Assembly (NCBI GenBank): GCA_963678675.1 | Contig: OY783197.1 | Location: 26,967,470-27,031,469 of the forward strand | Origin: Xiphydria camelus | Lineage: Eukaryota; Arthropoda; Insecta; Hymenoptera; Xiphydriidae | DNA length: 64,000 nucleotides | Reading direction: 5' to 3' | Shown: one piece after another, positions 14,101 to 21,810 of the stretch | Layout of the letters: every line of letters starts with the position of its first letter | Numbering within the stretch: the first letter of the stretch is position 1 | The notes under the pieces: generated by a model | Databases searched by the model: none | Seen by the model: the letters and a program-made list of their open reading frames with translations, nothing else | Told to the model about the DNA's origin: nothing | Made by a program: the position numbers and the translations under genes

Positions 14101-17100
14101 TGCTAATAAATCGCGATCTGTATTTGAAGCAAAAATTTACGTCACGCGTAAAATCTAGCAACGCATTATTAAATATTCGTAGTGTTCACGGATCCACTCC
14201 AAAACTGGGCGTGGACTCTGCCGAACGCGCGAGCCAAACACGAGCAAACAGCGCGACACGGGCGACTCGTTATTGCTTCGCGCGGTCGACCGAGTCCACG
14301 CCCAGTCTCGCAACAGTTCCGCGAACACCCGACACAACTAATCCATCGCTCTCCACTTCGGGAAGCTGGAAAAGTTCGATCGTACTGCGGAATATACCCG
14401 CTGCTCATCTGCATATCACTCTCGTGTCGACTGATGCAGGAGTTGAGTTTCAAACAGTACGACTCCTCCTCGTCGGACGGAAGTTTGTCCATGGCCCCGG
14501 TGCGTTGTATCACCGGAAGCAGGGAGTCACTCACGAGGATCATTCCCGCTTCGCCCAGACCCAGCAGGGATCGCATGCCGCCCCGAAGTCCTCCCGGATC
14601 CGCCGAGAGGATCGTCAGTTCCAGCTTGCCTTATTCCAGTTTGCAAAGGTACAGTTCGCCCATGAAAGAGAAATTGTGGCGATTATTGCTTGTACATTGA
14701 GAAATATAACTTGGTTATAATGAAAAAACGCATCTGATTAAACGAGTTTATTTTAAGTAAATGAGCACTTCTACTGATTCTAGAGATTTCGATTTCTGTT
14801 AAAATCTTAAGGGCTGATTCCAAAAATCATGCACTTATTAACATATATATACCCTATATATTGACTATATCTCAAAGAAAATATCAAATATTAACGATTT
14901 TATGTACGAGAACATTTCTTTTTCATGAAAAATCATCGATATCTCAGCGATCCTTTAAAATTTCCTCAATAAGTGCATGATTTTTAGAATCAGCGCTTAA
15001 GATTTTGACAAAAATCGAAATCTCTGGAATCGAACTCTCGACCATCCTATCTTGTGTATTTTTTCGCGTTGATTACGAAAATCATCAATATATTGAGGAA
15101 ATCTCACAGGAACACCGAGATATCCATGACTCTTTTATGAAAAAATAATTTTTCCGAACATAAAATCGCTGATATCTCACATTTCCTTTAAGATATGGAC
15201 CTGATAACCATGATTTTCGGAATCAGCGTGAAAAAATACATCGGATAGTGTAGTCGAGAGATCGATTTCAAAGATTTCAATTTTCGCGAAAAATTGAAAA
15301 AATGTTGAGTATATGCCTTAAGATTTTGACAAAAATCGAAATCTCTGGAATCAAACTCTCGACCATCCTATCTTATGTATTTTTTCGCGCTGATTACGAA
15401 AATTATAGTTATAATGAGGATATCTCAAAGGAAGACCGAAATATCGATGATTTTCCGTGAAAAAAGTAATTTTCTGGTACAAGAAATCACCGATATCTTA
15501 TATTTCCTTTCAGATATCGTCAATATATCTGCCATTTTCGGAATCAGCGTGAAAAAATACATCGGATAGGGTAGTCGAGAGATCGATTTCAGAGATTTCA
15601 ATTTTCACGAAAAATTGAAAAAATGTTGAGTATATGCCTTAAGATTTTGACAAAAATCGAAATCTCTGGAATAAAACTCTCGACCATCCTATCTTATGTA
15701 TTTTTTCGCGCTGATTACGAAAATTATAGTTATAATGAGGATATCTCAAAGGAAGACCGAAATATCGATGATTTTCCGTGAAAAAAGTAATTTTCTGGTA
15801 CAAGAAATCACCGATATCTTATATTTCCTTTCAGATATCGTCAATATATCTGCCATTTTCGGAATCAGCGTGAAAAAATACATCGGATAGGGTAGTCTAG
15901 AGATCGATTTCAGAGATTTCAATTTTCGCGAAAAATTGAACTCTCGATCATCCTATCTTATGTATTTTTTCGAGCTGATTACGAAAATTATAGATGCATC
16001 GAGGATATCTCAAAAAAAGACCGAAATATCGATGATTTTCCGTGAAAAAAAAAATAATTTTCTGGTACATGAAATCATCGATATCTTGTTATTATTCGAC
16101 ATATCGTTTGTCGTCACTGATAATATTTTTGTCGCGATAGCAAAACACATTCCCAATAAAACTCAGTTTTGCTAAGACTGCAAATTCATCTTGTCTCGCA
16201 CGGGAGCGACCCTTTCGCTGAAAATCTGATTCGAACATTAGAGATACAGTTTTTCACGAGCTTCCGCCTATATATAGAGCGCAGAATCTACGCTCTACGG
16301 CCTTTCCTATTCACTCGTCATCGAATAGCGCGCGTACCATTGTTTCGTTTTAGAACTACAGCGCTGTAAAAAAACACCCCGATAGATTCCAGTAAACGAC
16401 TTTTCCTCGCCCACCCCCCGCAATATATCCGAGAGCTATATTCGCTTTGCACCCCCACGAACGTTCGCTCCGCCGTAATAACTCGGATGCAGCCTATTGT
16501 GCGTCGCCAGAGAGAAGGACAAAAACGGTTCGAGCGGGATGACGATCGGATCGGAGGCGCCCTGGCAGGTGAAGGCGCGAGCCACCTCCATCATGTACGA
16601 GACTCAACTGAGCTTCGTCGAGTTCGTCGCCTTGTTTCGCTCGTTCAGCCTGCGCGCGAGGAAGGACCTTCGCGACCTCTTCGGACAGCTGGCCATCACC
16701 TGCCGCAGCCAGAGTGACGGCTCCTTGCGGGACTTCAACGTGCGGCCCTCGGTTTTAAGGCAGGCCAGCGATGCGACGCCCCAGAGGATCGGTGGGTTCG
16801 GGTTACGTCTGCGCGACGTAACAGCGATAGAAATTTTGTGATCAGTCGGTTTTTACGATATTTCGATTGGCGATCGTCGAGTCGTCATCGCGATTCTTTG
16901 TAGGATTTGATTTTTAATTGACAAATATTTCCCATGTTTGTGTTTTTCATTTCTGACAGTTGCGATATAATTCAAAAAATTAACCTAGGTATACATCGGC
17001 TACTGTTAATATGATATTTTTAAGTATATAAATCCTTCGAACGTTTTTCCTCGAAACGCGTGCCCATAACTCGCAATAAATGATCTCTGAATAACGAAAG

Positions 17101-20100
17101 AATTTCTATCAGAAGAGAGCAACGTTAGACGAAACCCCAATTACGTAATTTGTCGAGTTTCGAACGTCCGTATCGCTGGAGGAGCCACAGGCTACCTTTT
17201 ACCTTATCTGAATAAAAATATCCGCTGTTGCAAAAGTGGTACTAGATCTTAAACGAGAAATTTCGCACACAGGTCTACTCACGAGGAACAACTCCATCGA
17301 CTGCCACGAGTACAAGACCAGCAGCAATCTCCACAAGAAACAAATATTCGACGCGGTTGCCGCCGCCAGTATCGTCAACAACTGTTCCGGGGTGGATACG
17401 TCCAAATCCCAGGTCATCACGCTGGCCACGTTCACCAAATTCCTGGAGTCTCGCCAGCAGGAGAAGCTGACGGACGACGAGATAAAAGCGCTGGTGAAGG
17501 TAATCACGTTTGGAACGCCTCCTCTTCGTTAATCCTTATAATTATACGCGTGGAAAATGTGGAAAATTGGAAATGCCTTTGGCAGCATCAAAACAGGGTC
17601 TCAACCGGTGAACCTCACCATAATTTAAAGTTGACAATAATCACGTTTCCGAGATACCATCACAGGCAATCTTTCTCCATCCAGAGGCACGAACCCGATC
17701 CGGTGCTGCGTACGCAGTGGTGCTTGTCCTTCGAAGGCTTCGCCCGCTACATGATGGACAAGGACAATTACGCCTTTCCCAACGAGTACGCCACTCCCAG
17801 CGACACGGAAATGCAGCAGCCACTTTCACAGTATTACATCGCCAGCTCGCACAATACTTACTTGACCGGTCACCAGCTGAAGGGTGAATCCTCCGTGCAG
17901 CTCTACTCACAGGTGAGCTGATCCCTCTTTCGGCTAGAGTCGCTGATATTGGCTCGAAAAAATAAAAACGTATCTCGTGAGTGATATACATACATGAGCG
18001 CGATTTGGCGTATGAGTCTATGGTGATCGACTTTCCTTCGTAGGTTTTACTGACCGGATGTCGATGCGTCGAACTCGATTGCTGGGACGGCGACGACGGG
18101 TCGCCGTTGATCTACCACGGCCACACGTTCACCACGAAGATTCCCTTTCGATCGGTGGTCGAGGCAATCGACAGGAGCGCCTTCGTCACCTCTCCCTATC
18201 CCGTCATCCTTTCCCTGGAGAATCATTGCTCGCAGAATCAGCAGGCTCGCATGGCACAGATATTTCAGGTAGTTTCGCTATGCGGACAAAATGTTTGCAA
18301 AATAGTTCGAAGACGATTATTTTCCAATATTTTCGAGACGTTGAATTTTCTATCAGATTCTTAATTCCTGGCGAATTTTCACTCCCTGTATTACGAAACG
18401 TTATCAATAGATGGTATAGATGGTACCGATAACAAAGGGAAAATATTTCGACATCTTTGCAGTCAGTTTTCGGAGAAAAGCTCGTAACTAAATTCCTCTT
18501 CGACTCGGACTTCGGGGAAGACCCCCAGCTACCCTCCCCCTCGCAACTGCGCTACAGAATCCTCGTGAAGAATAAGAAAATGGTCGTCGACCCCGGAGGT
18601 CCTCTGACGCACGTGCCGCTCGGCCATCGAAACAAGATGCTCATGTCGGACCGCGCCTCGTCCATGAAGCAGATGCGAACCGACATGAGCACCACCTCGG
18701 TCGTCGAGTACTTCAGTGAAGACGACGACGATGAGGAGGACGACGAGGACGACGACAACGTCGATGGTTCGTGTTTCGCGTTATCTCGAATTCGCTCGTT
18801 CGCTGCCTCGTTACCGCGTTCACTCAAAGACGTCAACACTCATTCCCAGATAACTCGATCTCCAGCTACGAGCGGTATCTGGGCGGCGGCCAAATGCCCC
18901 ACGGCCGTCCGAAGATCGACGCCTCCGACGAGAAGTCGCAGAAGCAGAGCAGCCAAATAGCTAAGGAGCTGTCCGACCTGGTCGTCTACCTGCAGGCGAT
19001 CAAGTTTCGCGGTCTGAACACGACTCCGGGAACGGGACAGGCCGGGAGGATGCGTCATCCGAGCCACACGGGTCCGGTCCAGCGGCACAGCATCGCCGGC
19101 ATCGGCACGGGCGGCATGGCCTCCTCCTCGGGATCACCACAGTCCCTCTCCACCTCCGCGTCCGTCGCCAGCGGCGGCAGCAACATCGAGAACCTCTTCC
19201 GCTCCAGCCGCGGCATACCGGCGTGCTTCCAGTGCTCCTCGCTGAACGAGAGCGCGGCGAAGAAGATCTGCCGGAAGCAACCGCTCGGCGTGGTGGCGCA
19301 CGCCGAGACCCAGCTGGTGCGCACCTATCCCGCGGGTATGCGCATAGACTCGTCCAACTTCAACCCCGTCATCTTCTGGGCCTTCGGCATCCAGATGGTG
19401 GCGTTGAACTATCAGACGGACGACGCGGCGCTCCACCTGAACGCCGCCATGTTCGAGCAGAACGGCCAGTGCGGCTACGTGCGAAAGCCGTCGGTCATGT
19501 GGGACAAGGGTCACATGATGTACAGACGATTCAACCCCTGGGACAAAGAGTTCGACGGCCTCCACTCGGCCCACCTCACCCTCTCCGTCATCTCCGGCCA
19601 GTACGTCTCGCTCGCGAACTTCCTCGCCAGCACCTACGTGGAGATCGAGCTGGTCGGCATCCCGATAGACTGCGCCAAGCACAAGACCAAGGTCGTCCAG
19701 GGCAACGCGCTCAATCCGATCTGGAACGAGAAGTTCTGCTTCCAAGTGATGTTCAAGGACCTCGCCTTCCTGCGCTTCAGCATAGTCGAGGCGAGCTCGC
19801 ACCACCTCATAGCGCAGCGGGTGCTGCCGCTCAAGTGCCTGAGGCCCGGCTACCGGCACGTGAGGTTGCGCTCCTGCAAGAACAAGCCGCTGGCCCTGTC
19901 CACGCTCTTCGTCTACTCGCGCCTCGAGGAGGAGAGCCTCGACTACAACACCTGCTGCCGCGATCACAAGGAGTCCAAGAGGCCGTCCTCCGGCAAGGAG
20001 CCGGAGAAGTTGAGCAGCGCCGACGCGGGCCTCGGCGGCGTCACCCTGAAGCGGCGCATGTTCTTTCTCATGGTCTACCACGTGATACCGGGCGAGACTT

Positions 20101-21032
20101 ACACGATCCTGAAGGTGACGCAGGAGAGCACGACGCACGAGGTGATGCTGCAGGCCCTGCAGAAGGCGGGGATCGCGGCCGACCGCGTCGACGAGTACAT
20201 CCTGGTGGAGGAAGTGTCGCGCGGCTGGGAAAAGCGGGACCGCGAGGAGTTGCCGACGCAGCGGGTGCTGGACCCGACCGAGCGTCCCCTCCAGGCGCAG
20301 GCGCTGTGGAAGGGCCAGGGTCGGTTCCTGCTGAAGCGCGTCGGCGACGATCCCAGCAGCCGCGCCTGGCTCGCCTCCATCCGCAGCACGGCGGCCCACT
20401 CGAAGCTCAACGAGAGCGTGGCGCGCGACCAGTCCACCCACATCTGGGACGAGGCGGACACGTTCCTCGTGTGCATCTACAACGTCTCGCCGGAGATACC
20501 GTACGCGATACTGCGCGTGCCGGTGAGCAGCTCGGCGCAGGACGTGCTGGCCCAGGCGCTGGTGAAGGCGCGACGGATGGAGGACCCCGTCAAGTTCGTC
20601 CTGGTGGAGGAGCTCGAGTGGGGCGGCGCCGGTGCGGTCGGCAGCGGCAATCGTCAGCTGAGGGTGCTGCGCGACGACGAGAACGTCTACAGCACTCAGG
20701 CCTTCTGGAAGACGCTGGGCAGGTTCATCCTGCGGGAGAGGGAGCAGGCGATGCCGCGGCGCCACCTCCTGCCCGCCACCCTGGACCGACTGAGCAAGGG
20801 GTTCTCCGTGGGCCGCTCGGTCTCGCTCCCCGGCTCGAGCAAGGAGAAGGTCCCGGTGGCCGAGGCCCTCTCCGATCCCACGTCGCGCGGCCTGCGCCAT
20901 CGGTTGCTCCTGTCCGGACGCCGCCGAGAGGTGCACTCCGACGGCGAGGAGTCGCGCGAGTCGGATCTCCTCAACGCCGCGCTCCACCTCAAGAAGATCT
21001 CCATCCGCAAGTTTCGCGTGTGGAAGTCTTAG
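1958..21032 (+). CDS. PLCE1: Phospholipase C epsilon (PLCE1-type), 5'-incomplete
   Basis: Phosphoinositide-specific PLC epsilon cleaves PIP2 to IP3 and diacylglycerol and is controlled by Ras-family GTPases. Eleven exons join in phase: 1958-2153, 6722-7174, 8885-9339, 13537-13822, 14440-14648, 16511-16791, 17273-17499, 17685-17912, 18044-18268, 18463-18766 and 18850-21032 (TAG stop), giving 1,681 residues. Domain order is CDC25/RasGEF (C-terminal part), linker, PH-like, EF-hands, PLC X (SSHNTYL and YHGHT catalytic histidines, VELD and SLEN metal ligands), acidic X-Y linker, PLC Y, C2, RA1 and RA2. The RasGEF plus double RA architecture is specific to PLC epsilon and separates it from beta, gamma and delta types. 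The first base of 1958 completes a codon, so upstream exons lie outside the window. As known, Drosophila melanogaster lacks this isozyme; other insects and C. elegans (plc-1) have it. Confidence 0.93.
2532..2801. mobile_element. Foldback element with CACYGRGARAAA-type ends
   Basis: The ends ACACTGGGAAAAATAACTTGG and (inverted) CCAAGTTGTTTCTCTCGGTGT. The interior has repeated TTAGTTATTCTAACC blocks, shared with 5426-5675. It lies in a PLC epsilon intron just upstream of the CpG-rich block. Confidence 0.6.
2815..3117 (+). promoter_or_regulatory. CpG-rich block, candidate internal promoter
   Basis: This is a dense run of CG dinucleotides, including a CG repeat near 3059-3070, inside an otherwise AT-rich PLC epsilon intron. 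It sits immediately before the candidate first exon at 3118. No TATA box is visible. The promoter role is an inference from composition and position. Confidence 0.3.
3118..3177 (+). CDS. Possible alternative first coding exon of PLC epsilon
   Basis: An ATG in good context (gagaaATGG) opens 20 codons that end exactly at a consensus donor (AAA|gtaagg) in phase 0. The next PLC epsilon exon (6722) also starts in phase 0. It lies just downstream of a strongly CpG-rich block (about 2815-3110), as expected for a promoter. If real, it would give a short isoform without the RasGEF domain. This is inferred from sequence only; it could equally be a chance ORF in a CpG-rich intron. Confidence 0.4.
4202..4410. 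repeat. Foldback family (GGAAAGAAACTTCAATC), copy 1
   Basis: The start ATATGAGGCTAAACTTTCTC and AGGAAAGAAACTTCAATC is answered by an inverted GATTGAAATTTCTTTCC near 4374-4390. Relatives are at about 34428-34600 and 60205-60392. It lies in a PLC epsilon intron. Confidence 0.6.
5426..5800. repeat. Related foldback cluster with TTAGTTATTC blocks
   Basis: It begins CTGAGAAAAATCATTATG and carries CTTAGTTATTCTCATC, GCTTAGTTATTCCAACG and TAGTTATTCTAAC, close relatives of the 2532-2801 interior. It is followed by AATATTTGTTCGG and TAAGCTGTTTTCTCGGTG ending at about 5800, which resembles the 54640-54892 element. Confidence 0.5.
5866..6015. repeat. Foldback in PLC epsilon intron
   Basis: GATGCGCTTTATACTTCGCG and GTGGTTGCC at the left are answered by GGCAACCGAG and CGCGGAGTATAAAGCGCATC at the right, giving arms of roughly 60 bases. 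No relative was recognised in the window. Confidence 0.55.
6722..7174 (+). CDS. PLCE1: PLC epsilon exon: low-complexity linker and start of PH-like region
   Basis: It is flanked by tttcttccag and ctgcag|gtattg and is in phase 0 at both ends (151 codons). The first 100 residues are Ser/Pro/His-rich and probably disordered. The end ([16 protein letters not shown] to DLHVLQ) leads into the PH-like fold completed by the next exon. The linker separates the RasGEF from the catalytic core. Confidence 0.85.
7566..7822. mobile_element. Foldback element, ACACGGAGAAACAGAATT ends
   Basis: The left end ACACGGAGAAACAGAATTATT with GGATCTACTGAAAATTATT is answered on the right by AATAATTTTTAGTAAATCC and TTTTTTTCTGTGTCG. 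It is about 257 bases, in the PLC epsilon intron between 7174 and 8885. Confidence 0.6.
8885..9339 (+). CDS. PLCE1: PLC epsilon exon: PH-like domain
   Basis: It starts after gccgcgcag and ends at agcaa|gtaggt. The translation begins [16 protein letters not shown] and includes [12 protein letters not shown] and the acidic-hydrophobic strand [12 protein letters not shown], as expected for the PH region before the EF-hands of PLC epsilon. The split AAA codon continues into 13537. The following 4.2-kb intron is the longest of the gene. Confidence 0.88.
11432..11672. mobile_element. Perfect-palindrome MITE
   Basis: The arms (GGGTTTCTTTCAAAAACA, GCCTACTCTTTCGTTGTA, GTGGTGCCTACTCTTTCATT) return as inverted copies around a centre near 11553. 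The arms are about 110 bases long with only a few mismatches and essentially no loop. The termini are near TTTCTTTCAAAAACA; target duplications are not clear. It lies in the PLC epsilon intron. Confidence 0.75.
12295..13015 (+). repeat. Direct duplication interrupted by the mariner MITE
   Basis: A stretch with GGAAGCTCGATTGCGTAGAG and GCGATGTAATTATAATAG at about 12309-12350 recurs from about 12412 as GGAAGCTCGATTACATGGAG and GCGATGTAATTA. There the MITE is inserted, and the copy resumes at 12965 (TAGTTTTTAGACTCC, CTTCAATGTATAAAGGATGAA). The first copy thus acts as a pre-insertion site within the same intron. Confidence 0.65.
12447..12964. mobile_element. Mariner-type foldback MITE, 518 bp
   Basis: It begins TTGGGTTGATGCATAAG and ends with the inverted complement CTTATGCATCAACCCAA, flanked by TA on both sides (12445-12446 and 12965-12966), the Tc1/mariner target duplication. 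The two arms of about 245 bases are near-perfect inverted copies around a roughly 25-base loop (about 12693-12717). There is no transposase. It sits in the 4.2-kb PLC epsilon intron and would fold into a long hairpin in the pre-mRNA. Confidence 0.88.
13058..13107. repeat. 50-base GGCCCCTCGTT hairpin, copy 2
   Basis: GCTGGCCCCTCGTTGCC, loop with AAAGTAATGA, then GCGAGGGGCCAACTT. It lies in the PLC epsilon intron just after the duplicated segment that carries the mariner MITE. Confidence 0.7.
13537..13822 (+). CDS. PLCE1: PLC epsilon exon: PH end and first EF-hand helix
   Basis: It starts after ctgtcgcag. The translation gives [17 protein letters not shown], then [15 protein letters not shown], the amphipathic segment that ends the PH domain and opens the EF-hand lobe in PLC enzymes. 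The tail is basic ([11 protein letters not shown]). It ends acgaag|gtcagc in phase 0. Confidence 0.88.
14195..14345. repeat. GC-rich foldback, relative at 49205-49305
   Basis: AAACTGGGCGTGGACTCTGC with GAACGCGCGAG is answered by CGCGCGGTCGACCGAGTCC and ACGCCCAGT. The downstream GCGAACACCCGACAC also matches the cubilin-intron copy. It ends about 95 bases before the acceptor of PLC epsilon exon 14440. Confidence 0.55.
14440..14648 (+). CDS. PLCE1: PLC epsilon exon: Ser/Pro-rich insert
   Basis: This 70-residue exon (acceptor ctgatgcag, donor caaag|gtacag) codes for a Ser/Pro/Arg-rich stretch between EF-hand elements, with many possible phosphorylation sites. It fits both neighbouring phases (0 in, 2 out), so it belongs to the gene, but it may be skippable. 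No domain is recognisable. Confidence 0.75.
14793..16090. repeat. Tandem array, about 321-bp unit, in PLC epsilon intron
   Basis: Two adjacent units (about 15313-15633 and 15634-15954) are almost identical; a diverged unit precedes them (about 14995-15312) and a partial, diverged one follows (to about 16090). Each carries AAGATTTTGACAAAAATCG, GAACTCTCGACCATCCTATC-like and GATATCTCAAAGGAAGACC blocks. The 5' end (14783-14837) is inverted relative to the unit start at 14975-15030. The short ORFs at 15375 and 15696 are identical only because the DNA is repeated. Confidence 0.85.
16511..16791 (+). CDS. PLCE1: PLC epsilon exon: EF-hand region
   Basis: It starts after gtcgccag and ends at gatcg|gtgggt. 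The translation includes [20 protein letters not shown] and [13 protein letters not shown], an EF-hand pair in which acidic calcium ligands are mostly replaced, so it is structural rather than calcium-sensing. This matches the EF lobe of PLC epsilon. Confidence 0.88.
17273..17499 (+). CDS. PLCE1: PLC epsilon exon: second EF-hand lobe
   Basis: The acceptor is cgcacacag and the donor gtgaag|gtaatc. The translation includes [20 protein letters not shown] and [17 protein letters not shown], the conserved EF-lobe segment (FxxFLxxxQ) that precedes PLC X domains. It ends in phase 0. Confidence 0.9.
17685..18268 (+). CDS. PLCE1: PLC epsilon exons: catalytic PLC X domain, first two exons
   Basis: Exons 17685-17912 and 18044-18268 are both in phase 0. 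They carry [16 protein letters not shown] with the first catalytic His and metal-binding Asn, [12 protein letters not shown] with Glu and Asp metal ligands, [12 protein letters not shown] with the second catalytic His, and [11 protein letters not shown] with the last metal-ligand Glu. All residues needed for calcium-dependent phosphodiesterase activity are present, so the enzyme is predicted to be active. Confidence 0.95.
18463..18766 (+). CDS. PLCE1: PLC epsilon exon: end of X domain and acidic X-Y linker
   Basis: It starts after tctttgcag. The X domain closes with [20 protein letters not shown] and ILVKNKK. The exon then ends in a run of Asp/Glu ([14 protein letters not shown]), the negatively charged X-Y linker that autoinhibits PLCs by blocking the active site at membranes. 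The donor gatg|gttcgt is in phase 1 and matches 18850. Confidence 0.9.
18850..21032 (+). CDS. PLCE1: PLC epsilon last exon: PLC Y, C2, RA1, RA2
   Basis: One 2.2-kb GC-rich exon. PLC Y runs from about 18955 ([16 protein letters not shown]) to 19560 and includes [21 protein letters not shown]2 spans about 19565-19960 ([19 protein letters not shown]). RA1 is about 20055-20370 ([24 protein letters not shown]). RA2 is about 20445-20760 ([26 protein letters not shown]). RA2 is the domain that binds active Ras/Rap in mammals. The basic Ser-rich tail ends at TAG 21030-21032. Long ORFs on other frames here are by-products of GC bias. Confidence 0.95.
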
Positions 21033-21518
21033 TTGAGAACCACGTTCGGAGGCGTTACTCTCTTTGGTCTCCTCGAGAATGGAAGTTTCCGGCTCTAGTG
21101 TGGGTGGAAGCTGATTCGATTGCTCTCGTTAGAGATGTATAGAAGTGTGGAGGGGGGAGTGAGAGAGAGAGAGAAGCGCACTCCGACGAGGGGTCTAGTT
21201 CAAGTTAGTTCGAACTGATTTTATCGAGGTCGACGGGTCGACTCGACCTTTCCGCCTTATCGCAGGGGGGAAGTTTGCTCCGACGCGGAGGAAGAAGAAT
21301 CTCGCGGCGCCGATCGAGTGATCCGGTTTTGTCGAAGATGCTGCGTCGACGAAAATTGACGGCGGGGACCGGAAGCGTGCTCGGAGAAGAGATTGCGATG
21401 ATCGCCCGCGCGAGGTGAACGATGAGACGCGATTTGATTTTTTTTCTCCGCGTAGGTATGCCTCGTGGGACTGGTACCGTCTATAATTCAAAAGATGTTC
21501 CTATATTTAATTTTTGTA

Positions 21519-21810
21519 CGCTGAGAGAAATAATTGCTAGTGCCAAAAAAATGTTTTCTTCGATCAAAAACATGATATAATTGCAGGATCGAGCCACGAT
21601 GTTTTCTTCCTTCAAGAAACTATTTGACAGGCTCGAGTAATTCTTTTCTTCTTGCACGCGAAAAATGTTCTTGTTTCCACGACGATATTTTTACATCAAG
21701 AATCTATATTCTTTGATCAAGAATCTGCATGTTTTCAAAAATTGCTAAGATCATATGTTCTTGATTCGAGAAACATTTTTGTTGACACTAGCAATTATTT
21801 CTCTCAGTGC
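21519..21810. mobile_element. Foldback element, GAGAGAAATAATTGCTAGTG family, copy 1
   Basis: Terminal inverted repeats CTGAGAGAAATAATTGCTAG and CTAGCAATTATTTCTCTCAG, with internal ATGTTTTCTTCGATCAA-like repeats. It is just downstream of the PLC epsilon stop, possibly within the 3' untranslated region. A second copy is at 40431-40636. Confidence 0.75.

Noticed and set aside
15375..15890. Two identical 64-codon ORFs 321 bases apart
   Set aside because: They are identical only because the DNA is a tandem repeat; there is no start context, codon bias or homology.
19134..20987. 617-codon open frame on the minus strand
   Set aside because: It lies exactly antisense to the PLC Y-C2-RA exon and exists because stop codons are rare in GC-ending codons; its product has a repetitive Arg/Leu/His/Gln composition and no domain.
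19223..21142. 639-codon open frame on the plus strand, another frame
   Set aside because: Same GC-bias artefact. The PLC epsilon frame has clear catalytic and Ras-association motifs, while this one is Arg/Gly/Pro-rich noise.
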